Assembly: GCA_002339135.1 (NCBI GenBank)
Contig: DDJR01000054.1
Span: 1-6,968, forward strand
From: Flavobacteriales bacterium UBA2619
GTDB taxonomy: Bacteria; Bacteroidota; Bacteroidia; Flavobacteriales_D; Sanyastnellaceae
Length of the DNA stretch: 6,968 bases
Direction of reading: 5' to 3'
In this document: in pieces, positions 1 to 6,364 of the stretch
How positions within the stretch are numbered: the stretch's first letter is position 1
How the letters are laid out: the number at the start of each line of letters is the position of its first letter
The notes under the pieces: model-generated
What the model was told of the DNA's origin: nothing
Seen by the model: only the letters and a program-made list of their open reading frames with translations
The model's database searches: none
Translations under genes and position numbers: made by a program

Positions 1-195
1 ACCTCTTTGTCTCTCAATTTCCATAAAGTCTGACGCAGCAGTTTTCGTGATTTTGTTGTTTTTCACCGCTCCGGCTGTCTGAATGGCCCCGCCAAAAAGA
101 AGAAACTTCTCTGTCAAAGTGGTTTTCCCCGCGTCAGGGTGAGAAATGATGGCAAATGTTCGCCTCTTGGATATTTCTTCTTTTATTGTGGACAT
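1..195 (-). CDS. prfC: Peptide chain release factor 3 (RF3), N-terminal part, cut by window edge
   Basis: RF3 is a cytoplasmic translational GTPase that promotes recycling of RF1/RF2 from the ribosome after termination. Only the first 65 codons lie in the window; family members are usually about 525-530 residues. Seen directly: the RRTFAIISHPDAGKTTLTEK stretch (residues 11-30), with the P-loop at 18-26 (SHPDAGKTT), followed by a LLFGGAIQ-like segment (32-39) and the start of switch I with SDFMEIERQRG (55-65). The SHPDAGKTT form, plus GGAIQ and the M-E-x-E-x-QRG run, separates RF3 from EF-G, LepA and TypA. The ATG at 195-193 is chosen because an in-frame TGA lies four codons upstream (207-205), with no other start between. 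It is the last visible gene of a leftward cluster, 39 nt after the SDR gene, and may also have its own promoter (224-231). No strong Shine-Dalgarno sequence is seen. Identification is firm despite truncation. Confidence 0.95.
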   Translation of the reverse strand, partial: MSTIKEEISKRRTFAIISHPDAGKTTLTEKFLLFGGAIQTAGAVKNNKITKTAASDFMEIERQRG

Positions 196-223
196 ATGGG
201 TGTTTCAAATGCAAATTGCAGTG

Positions 224-231
224 CAAAAGTA
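224..231 (-). promoter_or_regulatory. Candidate Bacteroidota-type -7 element for prfC
   Basis: Read on the minus strand, 231 to 224 is TACTTTTG, a full match to the Bacteroidota -7 consensus TAnnTTTG, followed by GCA. It lies in the gap between the SDR stop codon and the prfC start, with 28 nt between the element and the ATG, so transcription would start roughly 20 nt before the start codon. No clear TTG/TTTG -33 element is visible at the expected distance upstream, inside the SDR coding end. The element is seen in the sequence; promoter activity is inferred. Confidence 0.45.
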
Positions 232-234
232 CGG

Positions 235-957
235 CTATTTTCTGCGGTCAGGTCTAAGAGTTATCTCGCTGTAAATCCCTTTTCCAGAAGCGTCAATCGC
301 TTGCAATATTGCTTCTGCAATAAATTCTGGAGCAAGGCCAGTTTCGAAGTTGGATTTATACTCCTCGCGCAGAGATTTGTTGTTTGTTTTGTCTATAAAT
401 GAAGTGTTTACAGCTCCAGGATTGATTGTCGTAATTGCAACAGAATCCCCAACTTCGATTCTCAGAGACTCGCTCAGGGCAAGAACAGCATGCTTAGTCA
501 TGCAGTAAATCCCGCTGTTTTTGTAAACATTTCTAGCTGCAACGGAACCGATGTTAATGATTTGACCTTTTGATTTAACAAGGGCAGGAAGTGTGGCGTG
601 AATGGTTCGCAAAACGCCTGTGATGTTAACGTCCACCATTTCCTCCCACTCATTCATTTCACTTTCTTGTAGAGGGTTAAAGTAGCCTAGTCCCGCGTTG
701 GGAATGAGGACGTTGATCTCACCCAGGTTATCTACGCATTCTTTTACGGCCATCTTGATGTCTGTGCTGGAAGTGATGTCGCCTGAATAGAATCGAAATG
801 TTCCCGAAAACTGTTCGTTTTGTATCGATTTTTGAATCTCTTTAAGTTTCCCATCCCTTCGTGCAAACCCAAATACATTGTGGCCGGCTTCACACAAAGC
901 AATCGATATGCTTGCTCCAATGCCGCTTGATGCTCCTGTTATAAAAACTGTTTTCAC
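235..957 (-). CDS. Short-chain dehydrogenase/reductase (classical SDR), substrate unknown
   Basis: This is a 240-residue cytoplasmic NAD(P)-dependent oxidoreductase of the classical SDR family, of normal full length. Visible motifs in order: cofactor-binding TGASSGIG (7-14), acidic D60 after the third strand, NAG (87-89), catalytic N111, S138, and the Y151-x-x-x-K155 pair (YCMTK), then the PG motif (180-181). Arginines R33-R34 after the second strand (FARRDGKLKEI) favour NADP(H) over NAD(H); that is an inference from the family. The start is GTG at 957-955, since TGASSGIG begins only seven codons in, the next in-frame Met is residue 69, and the preceding gene's stop lies 12 nt upstream. It follows the T9SS plug gene closely and precedes prfC, so it is probably in one transcript with them. 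General resemblance is to the YdfG / 3-hydroxy-acid dehydrogenase and 3-oxoacyl reductase type, but the sequence does not fix the substrate. Enzyme class is certain, specificity is not. Confidence 0.93.
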   Translation of the reverse strand: MKTVFITGASSGIGASISIALCEAGHNVFGFARRDGKLKEIQKSIQNEQFSGTFRFYSGDITSSTDIKMAVKECVDNLGEINVLIPNAGLGYFNPLQESEMNEWEEMVDVNITGVLRTIHATLPALVKSKGQIINIGSVAARNVYKNSGIYCMTKHAVLALSESLRIEVGDSVAITTINPGAVNTSFIDKTNNKSLREEYKSNFETGLAPEFIAEAILQAIDASGKGIYSEITLRPDRRK

Positions 958-969
958 GTCTTGTTTTGT

Positions 970-2238
970 TTAATTGGGGTTGTTATTCCATTGGTTAAAG
1001 CCCACAACTCTATCGTATCCTTCAAAGTCAGAATAGTATACAAATACGGTGTAGAGATTGTCTGTTGCAAAGTGGTTGCCTTCGATGTCTGCTGTTGTTC
1101 CAATTTCACTTTCACTTGAATCCTCGTCCTTAACGAGATAAATGAAGTTGTAGTATCCTTGTTTTAAAAGAATTGTAGATTCGTATGAAGAGTTGGAATC
1201 GTTCCATGTCATCTGATGTGTTTTCAGGTATTTACCGTTGCTAAGCTCTCCAAAAAGATAAACCTTCCTTTCATGTAATTCATAGGGCATGGGCAGCGTG
1301 AAATGAGCCATTGTGTAGTCGCTTCCGGTGTGGGTTTCATACCTGTCATTGGAAATGACATAGGCCCCGTTAATGTCGGGAAGTGATGTGTGGTAAGTAT
1401 ATGTTCTTCTTTGACTTGGCTCGAGAAGGTGGTGGAAGGTTAGCTTTTCTTCTGAGATTCCAGCGATTCCTCTAGCCGTGTAGCCCAAGCTTTTCAAGTC
1501 GGCAAATCTGTAGGAATTCCCTCCAGGAAAAACATAGCCCACTTGCGTGAATTCAATCTCTTTTCCTTTAATATACTTCGGCGGCAAGTTGCTGAGTGAA
1601 TTGTCCCAGCGTGCATTTTGTAGAACAGTTGTATGCAAATTGTTGTAGGGGTCAAGAAAGCTATAATTGTCCTCTGTAACCACAAAAGCGATGTCTTGGT
1701 GTGTTCTGCGAAGCGCTACGTCTGCAGGTTCTCGAACTTCAGACTCTACAAAGCAAAGGTCTTCGAAAAGCACAAAGCGTCTGGAAATAACAACATTCTC
1801 GGGAGCTTCAGGGGAAAATACTTCCAACACATAATTTCCACTTCGGGTAAGGATCATGTCATCTCTTGGAATGTCTGTGGTGTAGTGGGTGTAATTCACT
1901 TTGGTGCCGAAGCTGTCTTCCATGTCATCGATCGCTACATCGTAAAAACCATCGATGTATTCACTAGGGTGCAAGTCACTGTACCACCAATCGTGGGTGC
2001 AGTGTCGCACGCGTATGTAATGGGTGGTGTATTCTGCATGTAAATCATCAAACCTGAGTGTAAGGATTCCTTCTTGGAGAGGCACAAATGGTGGTGACGC
2101 CGGCAAGCCTTTAGGGTGAAGGGTTACAGATGCGAGTCCCATTGAGGTTTCATTTAAGCCTACCTTTTGTCCCAACAAGTTGAAACACAAAAAAACAAAA
2201 ATCAGGACCGTGAGGAAGGTGTTTTTACAATAACTCAT
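970..2238 (-). CDS. DUF5103 / type IX secretion system plug-like exported protein
   Basis: This is a 422-residue secreted or periplasmic protein. Residues 1-24 form a signal peptide (short K-containing n-region, hydrophobic 8-22, likely cleavage near GQ-K); no lipobox cysteine is seen. The N-terminal domain matches the DUF5103 / T9SS plug pattern: FDDL (63-66), HCTHDWWYSDLHPSEYIDGF (79-98), SF...YTHY (109-119), SGNYVLEVF (133-141) and RRFVL (153-157). The C-terminal half has GGNSYRFADLKSL (239-251), LPDINGAYV (286-294), LKQGYYNFIYLV (358-369, in an Ig/CBM-like beta region) and the closing EG-H-F-TDN-Y-V-VYY...YDRVVGF block (386-414). In Flavobacterium a member of this family was described as the plug occluding the lateral opening of the SprA translocon. 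That role is family knowledge; no other T9SS gene is visible here. It is divergent from nqrA across 101 bp and sits 12 nt before the SDR gene. The start is ATG 2238-2236, directly before the signal peptide. Confidence 0.9.
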   Translation of the reverse strand: MSYCKNTFLTVLIFVFLCFNLLGQKVGLNETSMGLASVTLHPKGLPASPPFVPLQEGILTLRFDDLHAEYTTHYIRVRHCTHDWWYSDLHPSEYIDGFYDVAIDDMEDSFGTKVNYTHYTTDIPRDDMILTRSGNYVLEVFSPEAPENVVISRRFVLFEDLCFVESEVREPADVALRRTHQDIAFVVTEDNYSFLDPYNNLHTTVLQNARWDNSLSNLPPKYIKGKEIEFTQVGYVFPGGNSYRFADLKSLGYTARGIAGISEEKLTFHHLLEPSQRRTYTYHTSLPDINGAYVISNDRYETHTGSDYTMAHFTLPMPYELHERKVYLFGELSNGKYLKTHQMTWNDSNSSYESTILLKQGYYNFIYLVKDEDSSESEIGTTADIEGNHFATDNLYTVFVYYSDFEGYDRVVGFNQWNNNPN

Positions 2239-2244
2239 GGTCCA

Positions 2245-2263
2245 AAGTTCGTAACTCGAACTT
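2245..2263. repeat. Hyphenated perfect palindrome, 7-bp arms
   Basis: AAGTTCG (2245-2251), TAACT loop (2252-2256), CGAACTT (2257-2263): the arms are exact reverse complements. It begins 7 bp upstream of the plug gene's ATG and overlaps the weak GAACTTTG candidate promoter element. It could be a dimeric-regulator operator or, if transcribed, a small hairpin in the leader. There is no T-run, so it is not an intrinsic terminator. The structure is seen; its function is unknown. Confidence 0.5.
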
Positions 2264-2303
2264 ATGTTTTGACATGAGGTAATAAATACACGACTAAGGG
2301 CAT

Positions 2304-2311
2304 TATCTTTG
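2304..2311 (+). promoter_or_regulatory. Bacteroidota-type -7 promoter element for the nqr operon
   Basis: TATCTTTG is an exact match to the TAnnTTTG -7 consensus, followed by GC and a C-run, a context often seen at Bacteroidota promoters. It lies 28 nt before the nqrA ATG, predicting a 5' leader of about 20 nt. The -33 position has no clear TTG. A TTGACA hexamer at 2269-2274 is too far upstream (about 30 bp) to pair with it. Confidence 0.55.
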
Positions 2312-2339
2312 CGCCCCGAATTGAATCTATTCTAATGGA

Positions 2340-3707
2340 ATGAGCCGTAAACAACGGATAAAAAAAGGTGTCGACATTCGATTGAGTGGTCGCCCTGCAG
2401 ATACAGTTATTTCCGCTCCATCTGCGAGCGTATATGCTGTAAAACCCCCTGATTTTACAGGTGTTACCCCCAAACTTAACGTTCGCGTAGGCGACATTGT
2501 TGAAGCGGGCACATGTATTTTTTACGACAAAAAAACGCCTTCTGTGCAGTTTCTCAGCCCTGTTGCTGGAACTGTTAAAGATGTTGTTCGAGGAGCGAAA
2601 AGACGCATTCTTGCCGTTGAAATACAAGCGTCTGACAAAAACACACACAAAGATTTCGGTGTTTTAGAGGTTCATACATCTGATAAAAACGCGATATTGA
2701 CCCGTGTTTTAGAGGGTGGAATGTTTCCTTTTTTCCGCCAACGTCCGTTCGATGTTGTCGCAAATCCCATGGACTCTCCAAGGTCGATTCACATTAGCGG
2801 ATTCGACTCTTCACCTCTAGCAGCATCTACTTCGGTGGCTTTAGATGGCAGAGTGTCAGATTTTCAAAATGGAGTTGACGCATTGGCTAAATTGGCTGGT
2901 GAAAGTGGCGTTCATGTAGGTGTTCAAAGTAATGACTCAACACTTGCCGGTCTAAGAAACTGTGAGATAACTGAATTCGAAGGTCCCCATCCATCGGGGA
3001 ATGTAGGGGTCCAGATTCACCACACAGCACCCTTGAGTAAGGGTGAGGTCGTTTGGACCATCGGATACCAAGATGTTGCCAACCTTGGAGCGATGCTTGC
3101 TTCCGGACATTATGTCCCCACCAAGGTAGTGGCAGTCGGAGGATCCGAGTGTGCCATGCCGCAACACGTGAAGACCCTTGCTGGAGCTTCTATCTCTAGC
3201 ATCGTGAACGTTCCAGAAAAAGCCAGCAATGGTGATTCTGTTAGAGTTGTTTCTGGTAGCCCATTGACTGGGGATCAAATATCGAAGGAAGATTACATCG
3301 GCTCTTACCACACAGCGATTGCTCTTCTTGCAGAAGGCAGTGAACCCAAATTTCTCTTGACAGAAGGTTGGTTGGGTATGGGTTTACAGCGTTTTTCATT
3401 AAACCATTCATTTCCAACTTGGCTCATGCCTAAGGCCAAGGAGTGGGATTTAGACACGAATATGGGAGGAGAGGAGAGAGCATTTGTTGTCACTGGAGAA
3501 TATGAAAAGGTATTCCCAATGGACATCTATCCACAACATCTGATTAAGTCGATTATCGTAAACGATATAGACTCTATGGAAAAACTAGGTATCTATGAAG
3601 TTGCTCCAGAAGATTTTGCTCTTTGTGAATATGGATGTACTTCTAAGATTCCAGTACAGCAGGTTGTACGCGAAGGATTAGATAACCTACGAAACGAACT
3701 CGGTTAA
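2340..3707 (+). CDS. nqrA: Na+-translocating NADH:quinone oxidoreductase subunit A
   Basis: NqrA is the cytoplasmic peripheral subunit of the Na+-NQR respiratory complex and is linked to quinone interaction. The 455 residues are close to the usual 446-450. Visible conserved blocks: IKKGVDI (7-13), RVGD (49-52), DKK (63-65), the barrel-sandwich/biotinyl-like SPVAGTV...RGAKRRIL (73-91), GPHPSGNVGVQIHH (215-228), ERAFVVTGEYEKVFPMDIYP (379-398) and the C-terminal region EDFALCEYGCTSK (424-436). As expected for NqrA, no membrane span is apparent. NqrA has no close equivalent in the related Rnf complex, so it identifies the operon as Nqr rather than Rnf. The start ATG at 2340 gives the standard N-terminus; no Shine-Dalgarno sequence is visible. 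It is first in the operon behind a TAnnTTTG element and ends 2 nt before nqrB. Two runs of seven A occur at 2360-2366 and 2529-2535. Confidence 0.97.
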   Translation: MSRKQRIKKGVDIRLSGRPADTVISAPSASVYAVKPPDFTGVTPKLNVRVGDIVEAGTCIFYDKKTPSVQFLSPVAGTVKDVVRGAKRRILAVEIQASDKNTHKDFGVLEVHTSDKNAILTRVLEGGMFPFFRQRPFDVVANPMDSPRSIHISGFDSSPLAASTSVALDGRVSDFQNGVDALAKLAGESGVHVGVQSNDSTLAGLRNCEITEFEGPHPSGNVGVQIHHTAPLSKGEVVWTIGYQDVANLGAMLASGHYVPTKVVAVGGSECAMPQHVKTLAGASISSIVNVPEKASNGDSVRVVSGSPLTGDQISKEDYIGSYHTAIALLAEGSEPKFLLTEGWLGMGLQRFSLNHSFPTWLMPKAKEWDLDTNMGGEERAFVVTGEYEKVFPMDIYPQHLIKSIIVNDIDSMEKLGIYEVAPEDFALCEYGCTSKIPVQQVVREGLDNLRNELG

Positions 3708-3709
3708 TC

Positions 3710-4924
3710 ATGAAAGCACTTCATCAACTCATTGAATCTGTAAAACCTCACTTCGAGGAAGGTGGTAAGCTGTCCAAGTTTTGGGTTGTATTCGATTCAC
3801 TCGAGACATTCTCATTCACGCCAGGCCATGTCACCAAATCAGGTTCACACATCCGTGACGGTATCGATCTGAAGCGGACCATGTTTACTGTTATTGTAGC
3901 CCTTATTCCGGCGCTGCTTTTCGGAACATGGAACATCGGTGACCAGTACTATGCCAGTATCGGTCAGGATGCAGAACTGTTGGAAAAAATGTTTGTAGGA
4001 GCACTGAAAGTGATTCCACTTATCATTGTTAGCTATGGAGTTGGGCTTGGGATTGAATTTTATTTTGCGGCCAAGCGCGGTCACGGGATTAACGAAGGCT
4101 TCCTTGTTTCTGGAATGCTCATTCCTCTGGTCATGCCAATTGACGTTCCATTGTGGATGGTTGCTGTAGCTGTAGCTTTCGCCGTCGTTATCGGAAAGGA
4201 AGTGTTCGGTGGTACTGGAATGAACATTGTTAACATTGCTCTGACATCACGGGCCTTTCTTTTCTTCGCATATCCGAAACAAATGTCAGGTGAGATTTGG
4301 ATTCACGATGTTGCGTCGAGCAAAGCAGCGGGTCTGTTGGTGGATGGAAATACAGGAGCTACCGCTCTTGGATATTTGGCCGGAACAGTCGGTAAAGTCA
4401 TCGATACACCTGCCACACAAACTGTCATGAATATGTTTGCTGATGGAGGAATGTTTTCCATTCAAAATTGTATCATTGGAAGTATACCCGGCTCTTTAGG
4501 TGAAACATCTGTAATCGCTATTCTTGTTGGAGCTGTCATTCTTATTTCTACTGGAATTGGGAGTCTTCGTATCATGGCATCCTTCCTTGCGGGAGGTCTG
4601 TTGATGGGGTTTTTATTCAACCTTATAGGAATGAATGCGTTCATGACTCTTGCTCCTTGGCATCAAGTCGTGATTGGTGGGTTCATGTTCGGGATGGTCT
4701 TTATGGCCACTGACCCTGTTACAGCTGCATCGACGAATACAGGAAAGCTGATCTATGGTTTTCTTGGCGGATTCTTGTCCATCATGATTAGAGTTTTTAA
4801 TCCTGCATACCCAGAGGGAGTCATGATGGCCGTTCTATTTATGAATGTGATGGCTCCTATGATTGACCACTACGTGCTTCAAGCTAACATTAACCGTCGT
4901 CAAAAGCGTCTTCAGAATATTTGA
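3710..4924 (+). CDS. nqrB: Na+-translocating NADH:quinone oxidoreductase subunit B
   Basis: NqrB is the large integral inner-membrane subunit. In characterised complexes it carries a covalent FMN, binds riboflavin and takes part in Na+ transport and quinone reduction. The 404 residues compare with about 415 in Vibrio. About nine to ten hydrophobic spans can be seen, including 57-74, 96-118, 132-165, 265-283, 286-305, 319-334, 347-362 and 371-390. The flavinylation motif D-G-N-T-G-A-T (212-218) places FMN on T218, equivalent to Thr236 of Vibrio cholerae. Other conserved blocks are KEVFGGTGMNIVNIAL (163-178), ATDPVTAASTNTGK (333-346) and FNPAYPEGVMMAVLFMN (363-379). FMN attachment requires an ApbE-type transferase, not present here. 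The ATG at 3710 follows the nqrA stop by 2 nt, implying translational coupling; nqrC starts 1 nt after its stop. Identification is secure. Confidence 0.97.
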   Translation: MKALHQLIESVKPHFEEGGKLSKFWVVFDSLETFSFTPGHVTKSGSHIRDGIDLKRTMFTVIVALIPALLFGTWNIGDQYYASIGQDAELLEKMFVGALKVIPLIIVSYGVGLGIEFYFAAKRGHGINEGFLVSGMLIPLVMPIDVPLWMVAVAVAFAVVIGKEVFGGTGMNIVNIALTSRAFLFFAYPKQMSGEIWIHDVASSKAAGLLVDGNTGATALGYLAGTVGKVIDTPATQTVMNMFADGGMFSIQNCIIGSIPGSLGETSVIAILVGAVILISTGIGSLRIMASFLAGGLLMGFLFNLIGMNAFMTLAPWHQVVIGGFMFGMVFMATDPVTAASTNTGKLIYGFLGGFLSIMIRVFNPAYPEGVMMAVLFMNVMAPMIDHYVLQANINRRQKRLQNI

Positions 4925-4925
4925 T

Positions 4926-5678
4926 ATGACAATTAATAAAAACAATACAGGCTATACATTCCTATTTTCCATCCTAATGGTGTTAATCGTAGGAACTGCA
5001 TTGGCATACACCTCACTGTCTCTGAAACCCCTTCAAAAGAAGAATGCAGCAGACAAGAAAATGGTAGATATACTTGGTGCTATTGGTGTTGCCACAACCA
5101 GGGGGGGTGCAGAAACAGATTTTCCTTCATACGTGAAGGAGAGGTTGTCTATCAATTCTGATGGAAATGTGTTGAACAGTTCTTCTGGAAATGTAGATCC
5201 TGCAGATTCTTCAGACCCTTTTAACATTGATGTGAAGAAAGATTACAGAAGCAAAAAACCGGCGTCAGAACTTAGTTTTCCACTTTATGTATGTGAAAGC
5301 ATGCTAGGTGATACCGTATATGTGATTCCTGTTGTTGGTTCTGGACTTTGGGGGCCGATTTGGGGTTTTGTGGCACTTGAAAGTGACATGAACACAATCT
5401 ACGGAGCTAAGTTTGACCACAAGACTGAGACTCCAGGTTTGGGAGCTGAAATAAAAGACAATGAATTCTCAGATAAATTTAAGGGACAAAAACTCCGAGA
5501 TGCATCTCCCTATTTCACCATTCTCAAAGGTGGTAGACCCATCGAAGATCAGTACAGTGTTGATGGAATCACAGGAGGAACGATCACATCTGTTGGAGTA
5601 GGAGAAATGATTGATAGGACCATCACTATTTATCAACATTATTTCGAGTCAGCAATCAATTCAAGCGATCTATTATGA
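4926..5678 (+). CDS. nqrC: Na+-translocating NADH:quinone oxidoreductase subunit C
   Basis: NqrC carries the second covalent FMN of Na+-NQR. It has one N-terminal membrane anchor (residues 10-29) and a periplasmic FMN-binding domain. The 250 residues match the family length. Conserved blocks: GLWGPIWG (140-147), HKTETPGLGAEI (165-176) and the flavinylation motif D-G-I-T-G-G-T-I-T-S (213-222), with FMN predicted on T219 (Vibrio cholerae T225). The usual S/T-G-A-T core reads T-G-G-T here. A polar Ser/Asp/Asn-rich stretch (77-101) before the core domain looks like a lineage insertion. The start is ATG 4926, 1 nt after the nqrB stop; an in-frame ATG at 4863 would add 21 residues encoded inside nqrB and displace the normal membrane anchor, so it is rejected. 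It overlaps nqrD by 4 nt (ATGA). A run of seven G at 5101-5107 is in frame. Confidence 0.96.
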   Translation: MTINKNNTGYTFLFSILMVLIVGTALAYTSLSLKPLQKKNAADKKMVDILGAIGVATTRGGAETDFPSYVKERLSINSDGNVLNSSSGNVDPADSSDPFNIDVKKDYRSKKPASELSFPLYVCESMLGDTVYVIPVVGSGLWGPIWGFVALESDMNTIYGAKFDHKTETPGLGAEIKDNEFSDKFKGQKLRDASPYFTILKGGRPIEDQYSVDGITGGTITSVGVGEMIDRTITIYQHYFESAINSSDLL

Positions 5679-6364
5679 GTACAGACAATTCAGTAGTTAC
5701 TCCTAAAAGAGAGTCACTATTTAGCAAAAAGAACCGCAAGCTGCTTAAAGATCCACTCAGCGATTCTAATCCGATTACGATACAGGTTCTGGGGATATGC
5801 TCAGCACTTGCTATTACTGTTCAGCTGCAACAAGCAGTTATTATGAGTTTGTCTGTTCTTTTCGTCATGGTCAGTGGAAACGTCCTCGTTTCTTTGTTGC
5901 GTAACCTTATTCCTGACCGCATTAGAATCATTGTACAGCTTGTCATCGTAGCGTCTCTTGTCATTATTGTAGATGAAGTTCTGAAAGCTTATCAGCCAGA
6001 CATTAGCGAAAAACTTTCTGTTTTTGTGGGGTTAATTATTACGAACTGTATCATCATGGGACGTCTTGAAGCATTTGCACTTGCAAACAAACCAGGCCCT
6101 TCTGTTTTTGATGCGATCGGAAATGGAATGGGATATGCATGGGTCCTTCTTGTTGTTTCTATTGTGAGAGAGATTTTCGGATCGGGTGCGATTTCACTTC
6201 CTGGGATGGGACAAGTGAAATTTCTGCCACAAGACTGGTTTGTTTCTTCAGGAGGGTTCTACGAGAACAACAACTTGATGATCTTGCCTCCTATGGCACT
6301 CGTTGTCGTTGGTATTATTATATGGATTCAGCGGTCACGTAACGAAGCTTTAATTGAAGACTAA
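5675..6364 (+). CDS. nqrD: Na+-translocating NADH:quinone oxidoreductase subunit D
   Basis: NqrD is an inner-membrane subunit that pairs with NqrE around an intramembrane iron centre. The 229 residues are somewhat longer than the roughly 210 of Vibrio because of a charged N-terminal extension (about 1-26, several Lys/Arg). The conserved NPITIQVLGICSALAIT (32-48) then begins. Six membrane spans are visible, at about 34-54, 55-77, 84-104, 113-133, 152-170 and 203-219. The metal-ligand cysteines correspond to C42 (GICSAL) and C125 (ITNCIIMGR). Other signatures are RIIVQLVIVASLVIIVDEVL (84-103) and AIGNGMGY (147-154). Its ATG overlaps the nqrC stop (ATGA) and its TAA overlaps the nqrE start by one base, so translation is probably coupled. 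The related RnfE is excluded by the nqrA-containing gene order. Identification is secure. Confidence 0.96.
   Translation: MSTDNSVVTPKRESLFSKKNRKLLKDPLSDSNPITIQVLGICSALAITVQLQQAVIMSLSVLFVMVSGNVLVSLLRNLIPDRIRIIVQLVIVASLVIIVDEVLKAYQPDISEKLSVFVGLIITNCIIMGRLEAFALANKPGPSVFDAIGNGMGYAWVLLVVSIVREIFGSGAISLPGMGQVKFLPQDWFVSSGGFYENNNLMILPPMALVVVGIIIWIQRSRNEALIED

Larger units (their letters stand above)
2239..2339. promoter_or_regulatory. Divergent intergenic region between the T9SS plug gene and nqrA
   Basis: This 101-bp spacer must carry the promoters of both the leftward plug-SDR-prfC cluster and the rightward nqr operon. It holds a consensus -7 element for nqrA (2304-2311), a hyphenated palindrome (2245-2263) and an AT-rich stretch (about 2260-2290). 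For the leftward gene I see only GAACTTTG (2250-2243 on the minus strand), one mismatch from TAnnTTTG and only four bases before the ATG. That would imply a leaderless or nearly leaderless message; it is weak evidence. Confidence 0.6.

Noticed and set aside
210..220. Short palindrome TGCAA-A-TTGCA before prfC
   Set aside because: Five-base arms in an AT-rich spacer are weak, and there is no T-tract, so neither a terminator nor an operator can be supported.
139..402. Plus-strand open frame of 87 codons across the prfC start and the SDR end
   Set aside because: It is antisense to two confirmed genes and resembles no known protein.
1633..2043. Open reading frame of 136 codons on the plus strand
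   Set aside because: It is fully antisense to the well-supported T9SS plug-like gene and has no recognisable protein features; it is a shadow of that gene's composition.
2269..2274. TTGACA, a sigma70-like -35 hexamer
   Set aside because: No TATAAT-like -10 lies about 17 bp downstream, and Bacteroidota promoters use -33/-7 elements instead; it is too far from TATCTTTG to pair with it.
2262..2648. Minus-strand open frame of 128 codons running out of nqrA towards the intergenic region
   Set aside because: It is antisense to the conserved N-terminal part of nqrA and has a low-complexity, Asn/Arg-rich translation with no family resemblance.
4863..4925. Possible upstream start giving NqrC a 21-residue N-terminal extension
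   Set aside because: The extension lies wholly inside the nqrB coding sequence, and the ATG at 4926 gives the standard NqrC N-terminus directly before the membrane anchor and the usual tight operon spacing.
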